Source of the DNA: JBCCGL01 sp039029275
GTDB taxonomy: Bacteria; Pseudomonadota; Gammaproteobacteria; JBCCGL01
Length of the DNA: 64,000 nt
NCBI GenBank assembly: GCA_039029275.1
Contig: JBCCGL010000006.1
Location: forward strand, 231,001 to 295,000
Reading direction: 5' to 3'
The notes beneath the pieces were generated by a model. That model worked only from the letters and a program-made list of their open reading frames with translations, made no database searches and was not told where the DNA came from. The position numbers and the translations under genes were made by a program. This document shows, piece after piece, positions 16,406 through 24,483 of this stretch. Numbering within the stretch: position 1 is the first letter of the stretch; each line of letters opens with the position of its first letter.

Positions 16406-18832
16406 GTGAGCATACACAAACGAGTCGTTATCGTCGGCGGCGGTAATATGGGCGTCGGTCTTCTCTACCACCTGGCGGAACTAGGCTGGAAAGACATCGT
16501 GCTGTTGGAAAAAGGCGAACTCACTTCAGGATCAACCTGGCACGCAGCGGGCCTTTGCCCAAGTTTCATCGCGGACTACAACATGTCCAAGATTCACCAC
16601 TACGGCAACACTCTGTACCCCAAGCTTGAAGAGATGACCGGTCAGTACGTTAGCTGGCACGGCTCGGGGTCGATACGTTTTGCGACCAACGAAAACGAGC
16701 TGGATTTCTTCAAGCTGGTGGCGGGTATCGCGGATAACTCGGGTGCGAAGATGGAAATTATCGACCCCGCCAAGATTAAGGAAATCGTTCCGTGGATCGA
16801 ACTCGACGGCGTACTTGCCGGCGCCTGGACACCCGAAGACGGACACGTCGACCCTGCCGGTGTGTGTAACGCGATGGCGATCGCCGCCAAGAATATGGGC
16901 GCCGAAATTGTGCGCGAGTGCATGGTCACCAACATTACGCAAGCCGCCAGCGGCGATTGGGAGGTGCATACCGAAAAAGGCAACTACACCTGCGAACACG
17001 TCGTGAATGCGGGCGGCAACCATGCCCACGCCATTGGCAAGTGGAACGGTCTCAATCTGCCGATCGTCAACATGAAACACCAGTACGTCGTCACCGACAC
17101 GGTACCGGAGTTCCTTGAACTCGACAGCGAGATTCCGGTCATCCGCGACCCGCGCAATTCCTCTTACTACCGACAGGAGCAGAAGTCCGCGCTAATCGGC
17201 CCGTATGAAACCCGCGGTTCGCGCTTTGCATGGGAAGCGACCAACGGTATTCCCGATTGGAGTTCGGATCACGAGCTGTTCGAGGAAGAATTCGACCCGA
17301 TCATGCCTTTTCTCGAAGGCGTAATGGAGGTCATGCCGATCTGGGCCGATCTCGGCATGAAGCGCGTGGTCAACGGCTCGATTCCGCACACGCCGGACGA
17401 CAACCCCTTGCTCGGCCCTGTGCACGGGCTCAAAAACTACTGGCTGTGCTGCGGCTCGGCTATCGGGATTGCCCAGGGCGCGGGCTGCGGAAAATATCTG
17501 GCGCAGTGGATTGTCGATGGGGAGTCCGAGATCAATATGGCCGGGCTCGACCCGCGCCGCTTCGGCACCTACGCAGACGAGCAGTACTGCCGCGACAAAG
17601 GCAAACAGGCCTATGAGCACATGTACATTCTGCATCTGCCCGGCGAGGAGCGCCCGGCTGCGCGCAACAAACGCTGCACGCCGCTGTTCGACAAGCTCAA
17701 GGACGCGGGAGCCGTCTACACCGAAGCGCACGGCTGGGAGCGGCCGAAGTGGTTTGCACTGAACGGGGAGGCTGAAGACGTCGGTTTTCGTCGTGGCAAC
17801 ACGCACGAAGCCGTCGCCAAAGAGTGCGAAGCGGTGCGCGAACGCGTCGGTGTGATGGACTTATCCAGCTTTGCCAAATTCGACGTGAGCGGACCCGATG
17901 CCGAACGAATGCTCGAGCGCCTGTGCGCCAACAAAGTGCCGAAAAAACAGGGCAGCATGAGTTTGTGCCACATGCTCACCAACAACGGCTGCATCGATAG
18001 CGAAATCACCATAACCAAGCTCGGCGACGAGCGTTACTACGTTCTGCCGGGCGCGGGGGCTGAAGAAAAAGACTGGGACAAACTAACCTTCGGCAAGCGC
18101 GCGGACGAGAATGTCACGATGAAAAACATCACCGACGAATACGGGATGTTGGTATTGAGCGGGCCGAGATCCCGCGACGTGCTTTCGCAGCTCACCGACT
18201 CACCGCTGGATAACGACAATTTTCGCTGGCTCACCGGTCAGGAAATTACCGTCGCCGGAGCGCCGGTGCGCGCACTGCGCGTGTCCTACGTCGGGGAACT
18301 CGGCTGGGAACTGCACATGCCGATGGAACATCTCGCGAGCGTTTACGACGCCGTCTGGGAAGCCGGTCAAGCGCACGGCATCGCCAATTTTGGCGCCTAT
18401 GCACTTAACTCCATGCGGATGGAAAAAGCCTACCGCGGGCTGCACGCCGAACTCACCAACGAGATCACGCTGATCGAAGCGGATATGGAGCGCTTTTTTG
18501 CATCGAACGATCGCGATTTTATCGGGCGCGAGGCGACGTTAAAACGCAAAGCAGATGGCATCGACATCAAACTTGCGTACGTCGAAGTCGACGCTACCGA
18601 TAACGACGTTGTTGGCGGCGAGCCGATTTTTGTAAACGGTGAATGCGTGGGCGTCGCAACATCCGGCGGCTACGGTCACTCGACGCAAAAATCGCTGGCG
18701 TTTATCTACGCGCCGCCACAACATGCCGAGCCGGGTTGCGAAGTGGAAATCGGTTTACTCGGTGAGCGTCGCAAGGCGACCGTTCTGGCAGAGCCGGTTT
18801 ATGACCCGACGTCGGCGAAAATGCGCGCCTGA
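16406..18832 (+). CDS. Dimethylglycine/sarcosine dehydrogenase-like flavoprotein with GcvT domain
   Basis: An 808-residue two-domain enzyme. GTG start chosen because GGAG lies six bases upstream; a GTG at 16358 lacks such a site. The N-terminal DAO domain (about 1-380) has VVIVGGGNMGVG at 7-18 and STWHAAGL, where His46 is the residue that covalently binds FAD in this family. The C-terminal half (about 430-808) is a folate-binding aminomethyltransferase-like domain with RVGVMDLSSFAKF, SYVGELGWELH and NSMRMEKAYRG. Family chemistry is oxidative N-demethylation with transfer of the C1 unit to tetrahydrofolate. With glyA, the DAO oxidase and the enolase homologue nearby it points to glycine-betaine-type catabolism. 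The substrate could be dimethylglycine, sarcosine or another methylated amino acid. Confidence 0.9.
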   Translation: MSIHKRVVIVGGGNMGVGLLYHLAELGWKDIVLLEKGELTSGSTWHAAGLCPSFIADYNMSKIHHYGNTLYPKLEEMTGQYVSWHGSGSIRFATNENELDFFKLVAGIADNSGAKMEIIDPAKIKEIVPWIELDGVLAGAWTPEDGHVDPAGVCNAMAIAAKNMGAEIVRECMVTNITQAASGDWEVHTEKGNYTCEHVVNAGGNHAHAIGKWNGLNLPIVNMKHQYVVTDTVPEFLELDSEIPVIRDPRNSSYYRQEQKSALIGPYETRGSRFAWEATNGIPDWSSDHELFEEEFDPIMPFLEGVMEVMPIWADLGMKRVVNGSIPHTPDDNPLLGPVHGLKNYWLCCGSAIGIAQGAGCGKYLAQWIVDGESEINMAGLDPRRFGTYADEQYCRDKGKQAYEHMYILHLPGEERPAARNKRCTPLFDKLKDAGAVYTEAHGWERPKWFALNGEAEDVGFRRGNTHEAVAKECEAVRERVGVMDLSSFAKFDVSGPDAERMLERLCANKVPKKQGSMSLCHMLTNNGCIDSEITITKLGDERYYVLPGAGAEEKDWDKLTFGKRADENVTMKNITDEYGMLVLSGPRSRDVLSQLTDSPLDNDNFRWLTGQEITVAGAPVRALRVSYVGELGWELHMPMEHLASVYDAVWEAGQAHGIANFGAYALNSMRMEKAYRGLHAELTNEITLIEADMERFFASNDRDFIGREATLKRKADGIDIKLAYVEVDATDNDVVGGEPIFVNGECVGVATSGGYGHSTQKSLAFIYAPPQHAEPGCEVEIGLLGERRKATVLAEPVYDPTSAKMRA

Positions 18833-19202
18833 GATGTGTTTGAAAACGCCGGGCAAATCCCGCCCGGCGTTTGCGCAACTCATTGGAATCGATTCGGCGC
18901 CAGCGGGTTTTCGATTTCGCCACGCTTAAACGAATGCCTGAACGCATTTCGATATCAGGTTTGCTTCTACCTGATTACCTGTCTAATCCCGAATACCGCG
19001 ACGCTTGCAACGTCGTCCGCTCTGTGAACGTTCGTCTCATACACACGTGACTGGTATTGGGTGCCAATTGAATCGACATTGAAAATAAAGCCTAAGATGT
19101 TTACTCGTAATACCTACTGATTGCATTCAGAGTTTGTGAACCCTGCTGTCACCAAAATAGCGTAAGCTTCAGCTCCTCATTTTCTTCAATACATCAAGCA
19201 AT
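18833..19202. other. 370-base intergenic region
   Basis: Holds the terminator-like hairpin at 18844-18872, a second perfect inverted repeat ATCAGGT/ACCTGAT (18954-18960 with 18969-18975), and then about 200 bases without recognisable gene or motif before the TTG start of the next gene. No small open reading frame with a good ribosome-binding site was found. Confidence 0.5.
18844..18872 (+). terminator. Hairpin after the dimethylglycine-dehydrogenase-like gene
   Basis: AAACGCCGGGC (18844-18854) pairs perfectly with GCCCGGCGTTT (18862-18872) across a 7-base loop, starting 12 bases after the stop codon. The T tract is limited to the three T residues closing the stem, so termination efficiency is uncertain. 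Confidence 0.65.
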
Positions 19203-20510
19203 TTGCGTCACCTACTCGCAGGCCTTCTGATTTTCGTCATGATCGTGTCGACCATCTTGAATGGGCTGATTCAATTCGATTTTGATTTGCGCTGGATTGC
19301 CGGCGTCTGCGCATGGATGTCTGCAGTGATGCTTTTTTTCGATACCAATCGCGTATTGAAAATACAGGTCGGTGCGATTCTCGCCGTTGGCACCGGCCTG
19401 ATCATGATCGCTCACACTCAGGGCGGATTGATAAATATCGACGCCATTGTCAGCTCTAACACCGGTTTAATGACCATGATCGCGTCGGTGGGTTTCCTGC
19501 GACTTGTCGTCGTGAGCGATTTGGATACTGATTCACAGCTACCCGTGGGGCCCAGGTCTTTTTTGCGCACGCTGATCGGGCTGAATATTGCCAGCTCGAT
19601 AATCAACGTGTCGGCTCCCATCCTTATCGCTGATCGCATTCACGAACACACACCGCTCAAACGGTTTACCGCGCAGACAATTACCCGCGTGTTCTGCGGT
19701 GTCTCTAACTGGTCACCTTTTTTCGGCGCCATGGCGGTGGTTTTGACGTACGTTTCAAACGCCAGTTTGAGCACAATCATGCTGATCGGCTTTCCGTTCA
19801 CACTGTTGGGGTTTGTCTGCGTTTACTTCGACGCCAGGTGGCGATTCGCAGACGAGGTGGAATCCTTCGTCGGCTACCCCATGCACGTGTCTGCCTTGAA
19901 AATACCCGCTCTGCTGATTGCTGTCGTGCTTGTGCTGGCCGCGGCGATGGAAGCGACTCCAGTGTTGGTAACCATTTCGATTGGCGCAATTGTGGTCACA
20001 GTTTCCGCGCTTCTCGTGCAACACGGGATTTCCGCATCGTGTCACCGGCTCGGTCAGCACATCACGGATGGACTGCCTCGTATAGTGAATGAGCTTTGTC
20101 TGTTTTTGGCAGCGGGAGTGCTGGCCACCGGAATGTCAGCACTGATTAGTCACGGGCTGTTCGAAAACCCATTTACCGTCTTCGATGCAACAACGGCATC
20201 AACCGTGTTGGGGATCATTATTCTGTGCGCATTTTGCGGGATTCACCCGATCATAATGATTTCGAGTTTTTCACCAATGCTGCTATCGCTCGAGCCCAAC
20301 CCAAATTTGTTGGCGATAACCTATCTACTGGGATGGCACCTCGGCACCTGCTCAAACCCGCTCTCGGGAACCAATCTCGTGTTTCAGGGGCGATACGGAA
20401 TTGCAGCCTGGCGACTCGCGATTTGGAACTGGCCGTATGCCGGAGCGATGTTTTTTGCGGCCGTGCTATGGCTGCACGTGAGTTCGATATTGATCACTTT
20501 TCTGGAGTGA
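19203..20510 (+). CDS. Multi-pass inner-membrane protein, ion-transporter-superfamily-like permease
   Basis: A 435-residue very hydrophobic protein with about eleven membrane spans and a TTG start. Two conserved-looking hairpin segments stand out: GVSNWSPFFGAMAVVLTYVS in the first half and LGWHLGTCSNPLSGTNLV in the second, the kind of paired re-entrant loops found in ArsB/NhaD/DASS-like transporters. I do not recognise the exact family. No adjacent gene indicates substrate. The start is uncertain; an ATG at 19239 would remove half of the first span. Confidence 0.7.
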   Translation: MRHLLAGLLIFVMIVSTILNGLIQFDFDLRWIAGVCAWMSAVMLFFDTNRVLKIQVGAILAVGTGLIMIAHTQGGLINIDAIVSSNTGLMTMIASVGFLRLVVVSDLDTDSQLPVGPRSFLRTLIGLNIASSIINVSAPILIADRIHEHTPLKRFTAQTITRVFCGVSNWSPFFGAMAVVLTYVSNASLSTIMLIGFPFTLLGFVCVYFDARWRFADEVESFVGYPMHVSALKIPALLIAVVLVLAAAMEATPVLVTISIGAIVVTVSALLVQHGISASCHRLGQHITDGLPRIVNELCLFLAAGVLATGMSALISHGLFENPFTVFDATTASTVLGIIILCAFCGIHPIIMISSFSPMLLSLEPNPNLLAITYLLGWHLGTCSNPLSGTNLVFQGRYGIAAWRLAIWNWPYAGAMFFAAVLWLHVSSILITFLE

Positions 20511-20541
20511 CACTACGCTGACTGTGTGAAATAACGTGCGC

Positions 20542-20618
20542 CATGATGTTGATGCCTTTTTGTTGGTCCGCGCAGAACTTTCGTTTTAAAAGCTGCGCGC
20601 ACGCGGCATCACATCATG
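20542..20618. terminator. Nested hairpin between convergent genes
   Basis: CATGATG.TTGATGCC (20542-20556) pairs with GGCATCACATCATG (20605-20618) with one mismatch/bulge, enclosing a perfect CGCGCAG/CTGCGCG stem. It spans the end of the leftward methyltransferase-like gene (stop at 20614-20616) and lies 32 bases after the permease stop. It probably ends transcription from both sides, though neither flank has a strong T run. Confidence 0.45.
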
Positions 20619-21777
20619 AGTCTTTTCGCGTAATGGTGTAACTCTCGTTCTGAAACCACAATCCGCCGCGTTTTTTCAGCACACTCTCGGTCGCGGCAAT
20701 GTATTTGTCTTCGCGCATTGCGGCTTCAAGGCGGTCGTCTTCTACCTGCGCAACATAGGTTGCGGCGTTCCAGGCGGCGAGCAAGGTTGAGGTGCCGATC
20801 GAACTGCCAATCTCGTTCGGCAAGGTGTGCATCTCATAGTTAAACAGGGAATCACTGTTGCTGCCAGCGGAGAAAACGAACTGATCAGCATCGTTCCCGA
20901 GCTGTTTTTTTACCGCTTCAAGGATTTCCTGCCGGCTGACGGTAAACGGATTTTTAAAGGGCCATACCGCGTCGACAATTTCCATACCTGGATCGTTACC
21001 GAGCGAGTGGATACCAATCAAACGGCCGTTGGGTGCCAGGGCACGCGACAGTGGGGCAATCACATTTTTGGCCTTCGACTCGGCCGAAGCGATGGCGCGA
21101 TACGGCTGCGATGCGATGATCAGGTCAAAATCCGCCTGCGGTTTGTCCCGCTTTGGAATAACCGAATCGAGCAAGAACTGATGGTCTTCCCGGTAGAGTA
21201 CCAATGCGACTGGACGCTCATACACAGGGTTGCCATTTTTGCCTGCGCGCGCCTGCCAGTTTTCAGACAAGAATTCCTGCAATTCGACGATCTGCTGCTC
21301 GAACTCGTGCGAGCAGCTCCCTTTTAGAGCGACTTCTTTCCACACCATGTCTTGCGTGGCTTCGTCTGAGCGCGGTTTGAGCCAAGGAGATTCGGAGTAG
21401 TAAAGATTCGTCAGCACCACGACGCTGGCAGGGTGCTCGTAGAGGCGATCAGGAATCTTGTCCAGCGTGAGTCGCACATCTTCGAGACTCACCTCTTTTC
21501 CCTGGATCAGGTAAGGCATGGTCGGAAAGCTATAGTGCATCGCGCGCCATACACGCGAGAGCACCGTGCCATCGCCGACACCTGCGTCGAATATACGAAT
21601 CGAAGGCGGCTTCGGTTGAATATGTTTGAGTTCACGCGCGATACGCTCGCCAATCACCCACTTTTCCGAACAGGTATTGACGAACAACAGGTATTTTTGC
21701 CGGTTGTCAAAGAAACGAAACTCTGCGTGATCGTCGGTGACGTCTAATTCATCTACCTTTTCGGTGGCTTTGTTCAT
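20614..21777 (-). CDS. Putative SAM-dependent methyltransferase-like protein
   Basis: A 387-residue cytosolic protein starting MNKATEKVDELDV, with a GAGGGGA ribosome-binding site; the longer reading to 22011 overlaps sixA and is rejected. A motif I-like IRIFDAGVGDGTVLSRVW lies at about residues 60-77. A later FDLIIASQPYRAI resembles motif IV of nucleotide/amino methyltransferases, and ALAPNGRLIGIHSLG resembles a motif V region. Charged insertions separate them. Target unknown. Its gene is divergent from sixA, 167 bases apart. Confidence 0.65.
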   Translation of the reverse strand: MNKATEKVDELDVTDDHAEFRFFDNRQKYLLFVNTCSEKWVIGERIARELKHIQPKPPSIRIFDAGVGDGTVLSRVWRAMHYSFPTMPYLIQGKEVSLEDVRLTLDKIPDRLYEHPASVVVLTNLYYSESPWLKPRSDEATQDMVWKEVALKGSCSHEFEQQIVELQEFLSENWQARAGKNGNPVYERPVALVLYREDHQFLLDSVIPKRDKPQADFDLIIASQPYRAIASAESKAKNVIAPLSRALAPNGRLIGIHSLGNDPGMEIVDAVWPFKNPFTVSRQEILEAVKKQLGNDADQFVFSAGSNSDSLFNYEMHTLPNEIGSSIGTSTLLAAWNAATYVAQVEDDRLEAAMREDKYIAATESVLKKRGGLWFQNESYTITRKDS

Positions 21778-21944
21778 ATGCGATCCCCTCAGACTGCGCA
21801 GAATAGCTGCCGGCGCGTGTGCATCTAGCTTATCATTATGGAATAAATATATTCCAATACAGAATTTGGCTTTTTCACTCGCCGACAAATCTGCATGTAA
21901 TTTGCAGTAGCACTCTCGATGTATAAACCTCCACTCAGGACAAA

Positions 21945-22424
21945 ATGAAATCGATTCACCTGATCCGCCACGCGGACGCCGTCGGCGGCACACCCGATAT
22001 CGAGCGACCACTCAGCAATCGTGGAGAGCGCGTGTGCGAACGTCTGGCGTCACGACTCGAAACCAGCGATGACGCGTTCGTAAAGATATTTGTAAGCCCG
22101 GCCCTGCGCGCGCAAAGTACAGCGCGCGGCATAATCGAGTCCCTCGGCGACGCCAACCCGCACTGGACAACCGACAACGCGCTTTACACGTTCGAGTGGC
22201 CCGACCTGTTGGGCTGGCTGGAAAGTCTTGGCGACGAGCACGAATCGGTGACGATTGTCGGCCATAATCCTGCTATCAGCGAGCTGGCGGAGTTTTTGAC
22301 CGGCGAATCGCTGGGGCAAGTGCCGCCGTGTACGTTCATCCACATCTCCACCTTCGTCAGCCGCTGGAGCGATCTGTATCGCGAGTGTGGACAACTGTCG
22401 AGATGTCTTTATCCTGACGGCTAG
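21945..22424 (+). CDS. sixA: SixA-like phosphohistidine phosphatase
   Basis: A 159-residue histidine-phosphatase-superfamily protein: LIRHADA with catalytic Arg8-His9 at the N-terminus, PLSNRGERVCERLA, SPALRAQSTARGI, and the second catalytic histidine in VGHNP. The short length fits SixA, which removes phosphate from histidine-phosphotransfer proteins including the nitrogen PTS. The gene is followed after 25 bases by an aldo/keto reductase on the same strand. Confidence 0.88.
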   Translation: MKSIHLIRHADAVGGTPDIERPLSNRGERVCERLASRLETSDDAFVKIFVSPALRAQSTARGIIESLGDANPHWTTDNALYTFEWPDLLGWLESLGDEHESVTIVGHNPAISELAEFLTGESLGQVPPCTFIHISTFVSRWSDLYRECGQLSRCLYPDG

Positions 22425-22449
22425 ATTCGACGCTCCACAAGGTTTTCGC

Positions 22450-23445
22450 ATGCATCAACGCCCGCTCGGCCCGTTTTCCGTTTCAGCAATTGGTCTGGGA
22501 TGTATGAACATCTCAATGGGATACGGCAAAGCCGACGAAGCTGAATCTATTCGACTGCTGCAAACCTGTATCGATGAGGGTTACACCTTTCTCGACACCG
22601 CAGCCATGTATGGCTGGGGCTATAGCGAGCAGATGATCGGCACGCACTTAAAGCACCGGCGCGACGACTACGTGCTCGCGAGCAAGTGTGGCTTTGTCAA
22701 AGACGACACGGGTAACAGCGTATTCGACGGCAGCCCGCAGGCGATTCGCACGACGTGCGAGCAAAGCCTGCGCAATCTCCAAACCGACGTCATCGACCTC
22801 TACTATCTTCACCGAATCGACCCCAAAGTGCCCGTCGAAGACAGCGTCGGCGCGCTGGCCGATCTCGTGCACGACGGCAAGATCAAAACGATTGGATTGT
22901 CCGAGGTCTCGACCGAGAGCCTGCGTCGCGCACACGCGGTCTTCCCCATTGCTGCGCTGCAGTCGGAGTATTCGCTGTGGTCGCGCACGCCGGAGCGCAA
23001 GATCCTCAGCGCCTGCGAAGAGCTCGACGTCGCCTTTGTGCCTTTCTCGCCGTTGGCGCGGTCCTTCCTCACCGGCATCACGCCGGAACCTGAAGATCTG
23101 CACGAAAATGACATTCGCGCGACGATTGCGCGGCCTCGATTCGAAGGCGAAAATTATAAAAAGAACAAGCAGCTTCTGCCCGCCTATAAAACCATCGCCG
23201 ATGAGGTCGGTTGCAGCATGGCGCAACTCGCGCTGGCCTGGGTGCTGGCTCGGCACGGCCGCAGGATGATTCCGATTCCCGGCACCAAAGACATCCAGCA
23301 CATGCGCGAAAACGCGGCGGCTGGCGATATTGTGTTGGACGACGAAATCGTTTCAAGGCTCGACGCGCTGATTAACGAAAGTACTGTGGTCGGAACGCGT
23401 TATACCGAGGCGGGAATGAAGGCGGCGGATTCTGAACGCGACTAG
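22450..23445 (+). CDS. Aldo/keto reductase
   Basis: A 331-residue NADPH-dependent oxidoreductase with a TIM-barrel. It starts at MHQRPLGPFSVSAIGLGCMN; the ORF can be read 21 codons further upstream but overlaps sixA. The catalytic tetrad is visible: Asp in FLDTAAMYGWGYSEQ, Tyr in the same segment, Lys in VLASKCGF and His in DLYYLHRIDP. The C-terminal cofactor site has IPIPGTKDIQHMREN. Subfamily resembles the YajO/AKR12-13 group; physiological substrate unknown. Confidence 0.92.
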   Translation: MHQRPLGPFSVSAIGLGCMNISMGYGKADEAESIRLLQTCIDEGYTFLDTAAMYGWGYSEQMIGTHLKHRRDDYVLASKCGFVKDDTGNSVFDGSPQAIRTTCEQSLRNLQTDVIDLYYLHRIDPKVPVEDSVGALADLVHDGKIKTIGLSEVSTESLRRAHAVFPIAALQSEYSLWSRTPERKILSACEELDVAFVPFSPLARSFLTGITPEPEDLHENDIRATIARPRFEGENYKKNKQLLPAYKTIADEVGCSMAQLALAWVLARHGRRMIPIPGTKDIQHMRENAAAGDIVLDDEIVSRLDALINESTVVGTRYTEAGMKAADSERD

Positions 23446-23526
23446 ATTGTTATCGGGAACCCAAACAGATCGTCGCTTTTTCGCACGCGGTGCTGTTTGA
23501 GCGAAGCGAGTTCAGCGCGTGCAAAA

Positions 23527-23572
23527 GCGCATTTTGGTGACTTTTGGGCGCAAGCAAAAGTCACTCGCTCGC
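23527..23572 (-). repeat. Dispersed hairpin repeat, copy 2 (inverted)
   Basis: Reverse-complement relative of the element at 11116-11162. On the plus strand the stem GTGACTTTTG pairs with CAAAAGTCAC around an 8-base loop, flanked by GCGCATTTTG and TCGCTCGC. The changes relative to copy 1 occur on both arms, preserving pairing. It lies 82 bases after the aldo/keto reductase stop. Confidence 0.7.
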
Positions 23573-23687
23573 TGTGCAGTGAGCTCAGGTTAGGTTTTGG
23601 CCTTTTGCGAGCGAAACACAAACAGACTCTCGGGAACCACGAGTTTGCATTCAAGTCATAGCCGTATTGAGGAATGTCAAAAAGACC

Positions 23688-24167
23688 ATGAGCCGTAAAC
23701 CCCGAAAATCGAAAAAGACAAAAAAACCCCAAACCAGGTCGGGACCGCGCCAGCGCAAACCGTTCAAACTTACGCGTCGAAAGTTTGTTTCGATCGGCGT
23801 TTTTGCATTGGTGGGTGTTTTGGCTTTTTTTGGCGTGAATGCCTACATCGAAAAGCAGGAGGTCCTGCATGATTTGAGCGCGATCGGACAGGGCCGCCCC
23901 GTGCTGGTGCAGGTGCATGACCCCAAATGCAGTATGTGCCAGCGCCTTCTCTCGAGCGTGGACAGAGTGATGCCGGACTATCCCGATGTCGACTTTCGCA
24001 TCGCCAATATCAACGTTCCCAGCGGCAACGGTTTTGCGCGGCGCCACTCGGTTGGCAACGTCACGTTGATTCTGTTTGATGCACGCGGCAACAAGGTCGA
24101 CACCGGAATCGGCTTTCAGAGCGATGACGAAGTGCGGTCATTTCTGGAGACGAACCTGAAGGGCTAG
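23688..24167 (+). CDS. Membrane-anchored thioredoxin-fold protein
   Basis: A 159-residue protein with a highly basic cytosolic head (RKPRKSKKTKKP, first 30 residues), one membrane span near 35-55 and a periplasmic thioredoxin-like domain. The active site is CSMC in VHDPKCSMCQRLL, a CxxC with hydrophobic middle residues. TLILFDARGNKVDTGIGFQS follows where the cis-Pro loop would be, but the loop reads NVTLI, so no cis-proline is evident. A TTG start seven codons earlier (23667) is possible. Likely a periplasmic disulfide oxidoreductase or sensor; no partner gene is adjacent. Confidence 0.72.
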   Translation: MSRKPRKSKKTKKPQTRSGPRQRKPFKLTRRKFVSIGVFALVGVLAFFGVNAYIEKQEVLHDLSAIGQGRPVLVQVHDPKCSMCQRLLSSVDRVMPDYPDVDFRIANINVPSGNGFARRHSVGNVTLILFDARGNKVDTGIGFQSDDEVRSFLETNLKG

Positions 24168-24193
24168 ATCTCTTTGGGGTACTACCCCCGCTT

Positions 24194-24226
24194 GCATTAT
24201 CGCTTAAGCGGCATTACGCTTAAGCG
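24194..24226. promoter_or_regulatory. Tandem direct repeats each holding palindrome CGCTTAAGCG
   Basis: GCATTAT-CGCTTAAGCG (24194-24210) is followed directly by GCATTA-CGCTTAAGCG (24211-24226). The 10-base palindrome appears again at 26234-26243, just after leuA. Paired palindromes 1.5 helical turns apart are typical of a dimeric repressor's site, but no regulator is linked to them here. Confidence 0.35.
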
Positions 24227-24256
24227 CATGGGTATTCTCATCACACGACTTATTTA

Positions 24257-24284
24257 GCCCGCAGAGCAGCAATTCTGCGCGGGC
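24257..24284 (+). terminator. Terminator-like hairpin upstream of the leuA leader
   Basis: GCCCGCAGA (24257-24265) pairs with TCTGCGCGGGC (24274-24284) with a two-base bulge; the following bases are CTTTCCG. It lies 90 bases after the thioredoxin-fold gene and could end that transcript. Confidence 0.5.
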
Positions 24285-24320
24285 CTTTCCGTCGTACCCT
24301 CTTAAAACCTGATGAAACCC

Positions 24321-24422
24321 ATGATGAAAACGAACACTTCAACTACACGAAAATCACAAATCCTTGATGCCCGCGAGTCCCTAGCGCTCGCACTACGACT
24401 TATAATCGGCCGCCTGGATTAA
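24321..24422 (+). CDS. Putative leucine-rich leader peptide ahead of leuA
   Basis: A 33-codon frame (another in-frame ATG at 24312) ending LALALRLIIGRLD. Five leucines fall within the last 13 codons, with codons CTA, CTC, CTA and CTT in quick succession; these are codons the neighbouring genes use little. A GC-rich inverted repeat overlaps and follows the stop at about 24407-24440, and leuA starts 61 bases after the stop. This is what an amino-acid attenuation leader would look like. Weak points: no clear ribosome-binding site and no T-run after the hairpin. Confidence 0.4.
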   Translation: MMKTNTSTTRKSQILDARESLALALRLIIGRLD

Positions 24423-24483
24423 TCACGGCGCCAGGCCGGTCGCACTGCCGTAACGTTCGTTTCACTTATTAGGCAGAGATATC

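Larger units (their letters stand above)
24168..24483. other. 316-base leuA upstream region
   Basis: Gene-free except for the putative leader peptide. In order it contains paired palindromes at 24194-24226, a GC-rich hairpin at 24257-24284, the leader reading frame (24321-24422), a CGGCC.CCTGG/CCAGGCCG inverted repeat at about 24407-24440, and the leuA ribosome-binding region (AGGCAGAGATATC before the ATG). The arrangement resembles an attenuation leader. Confidence 0.5.

Noticed and set aside
16532..17806. Long antisense frames across the dimethylglycine-dehydrogenase-like gene
   Set aside because: Caused by GC-rich codon use; no motifs or ribosome-binding sites.
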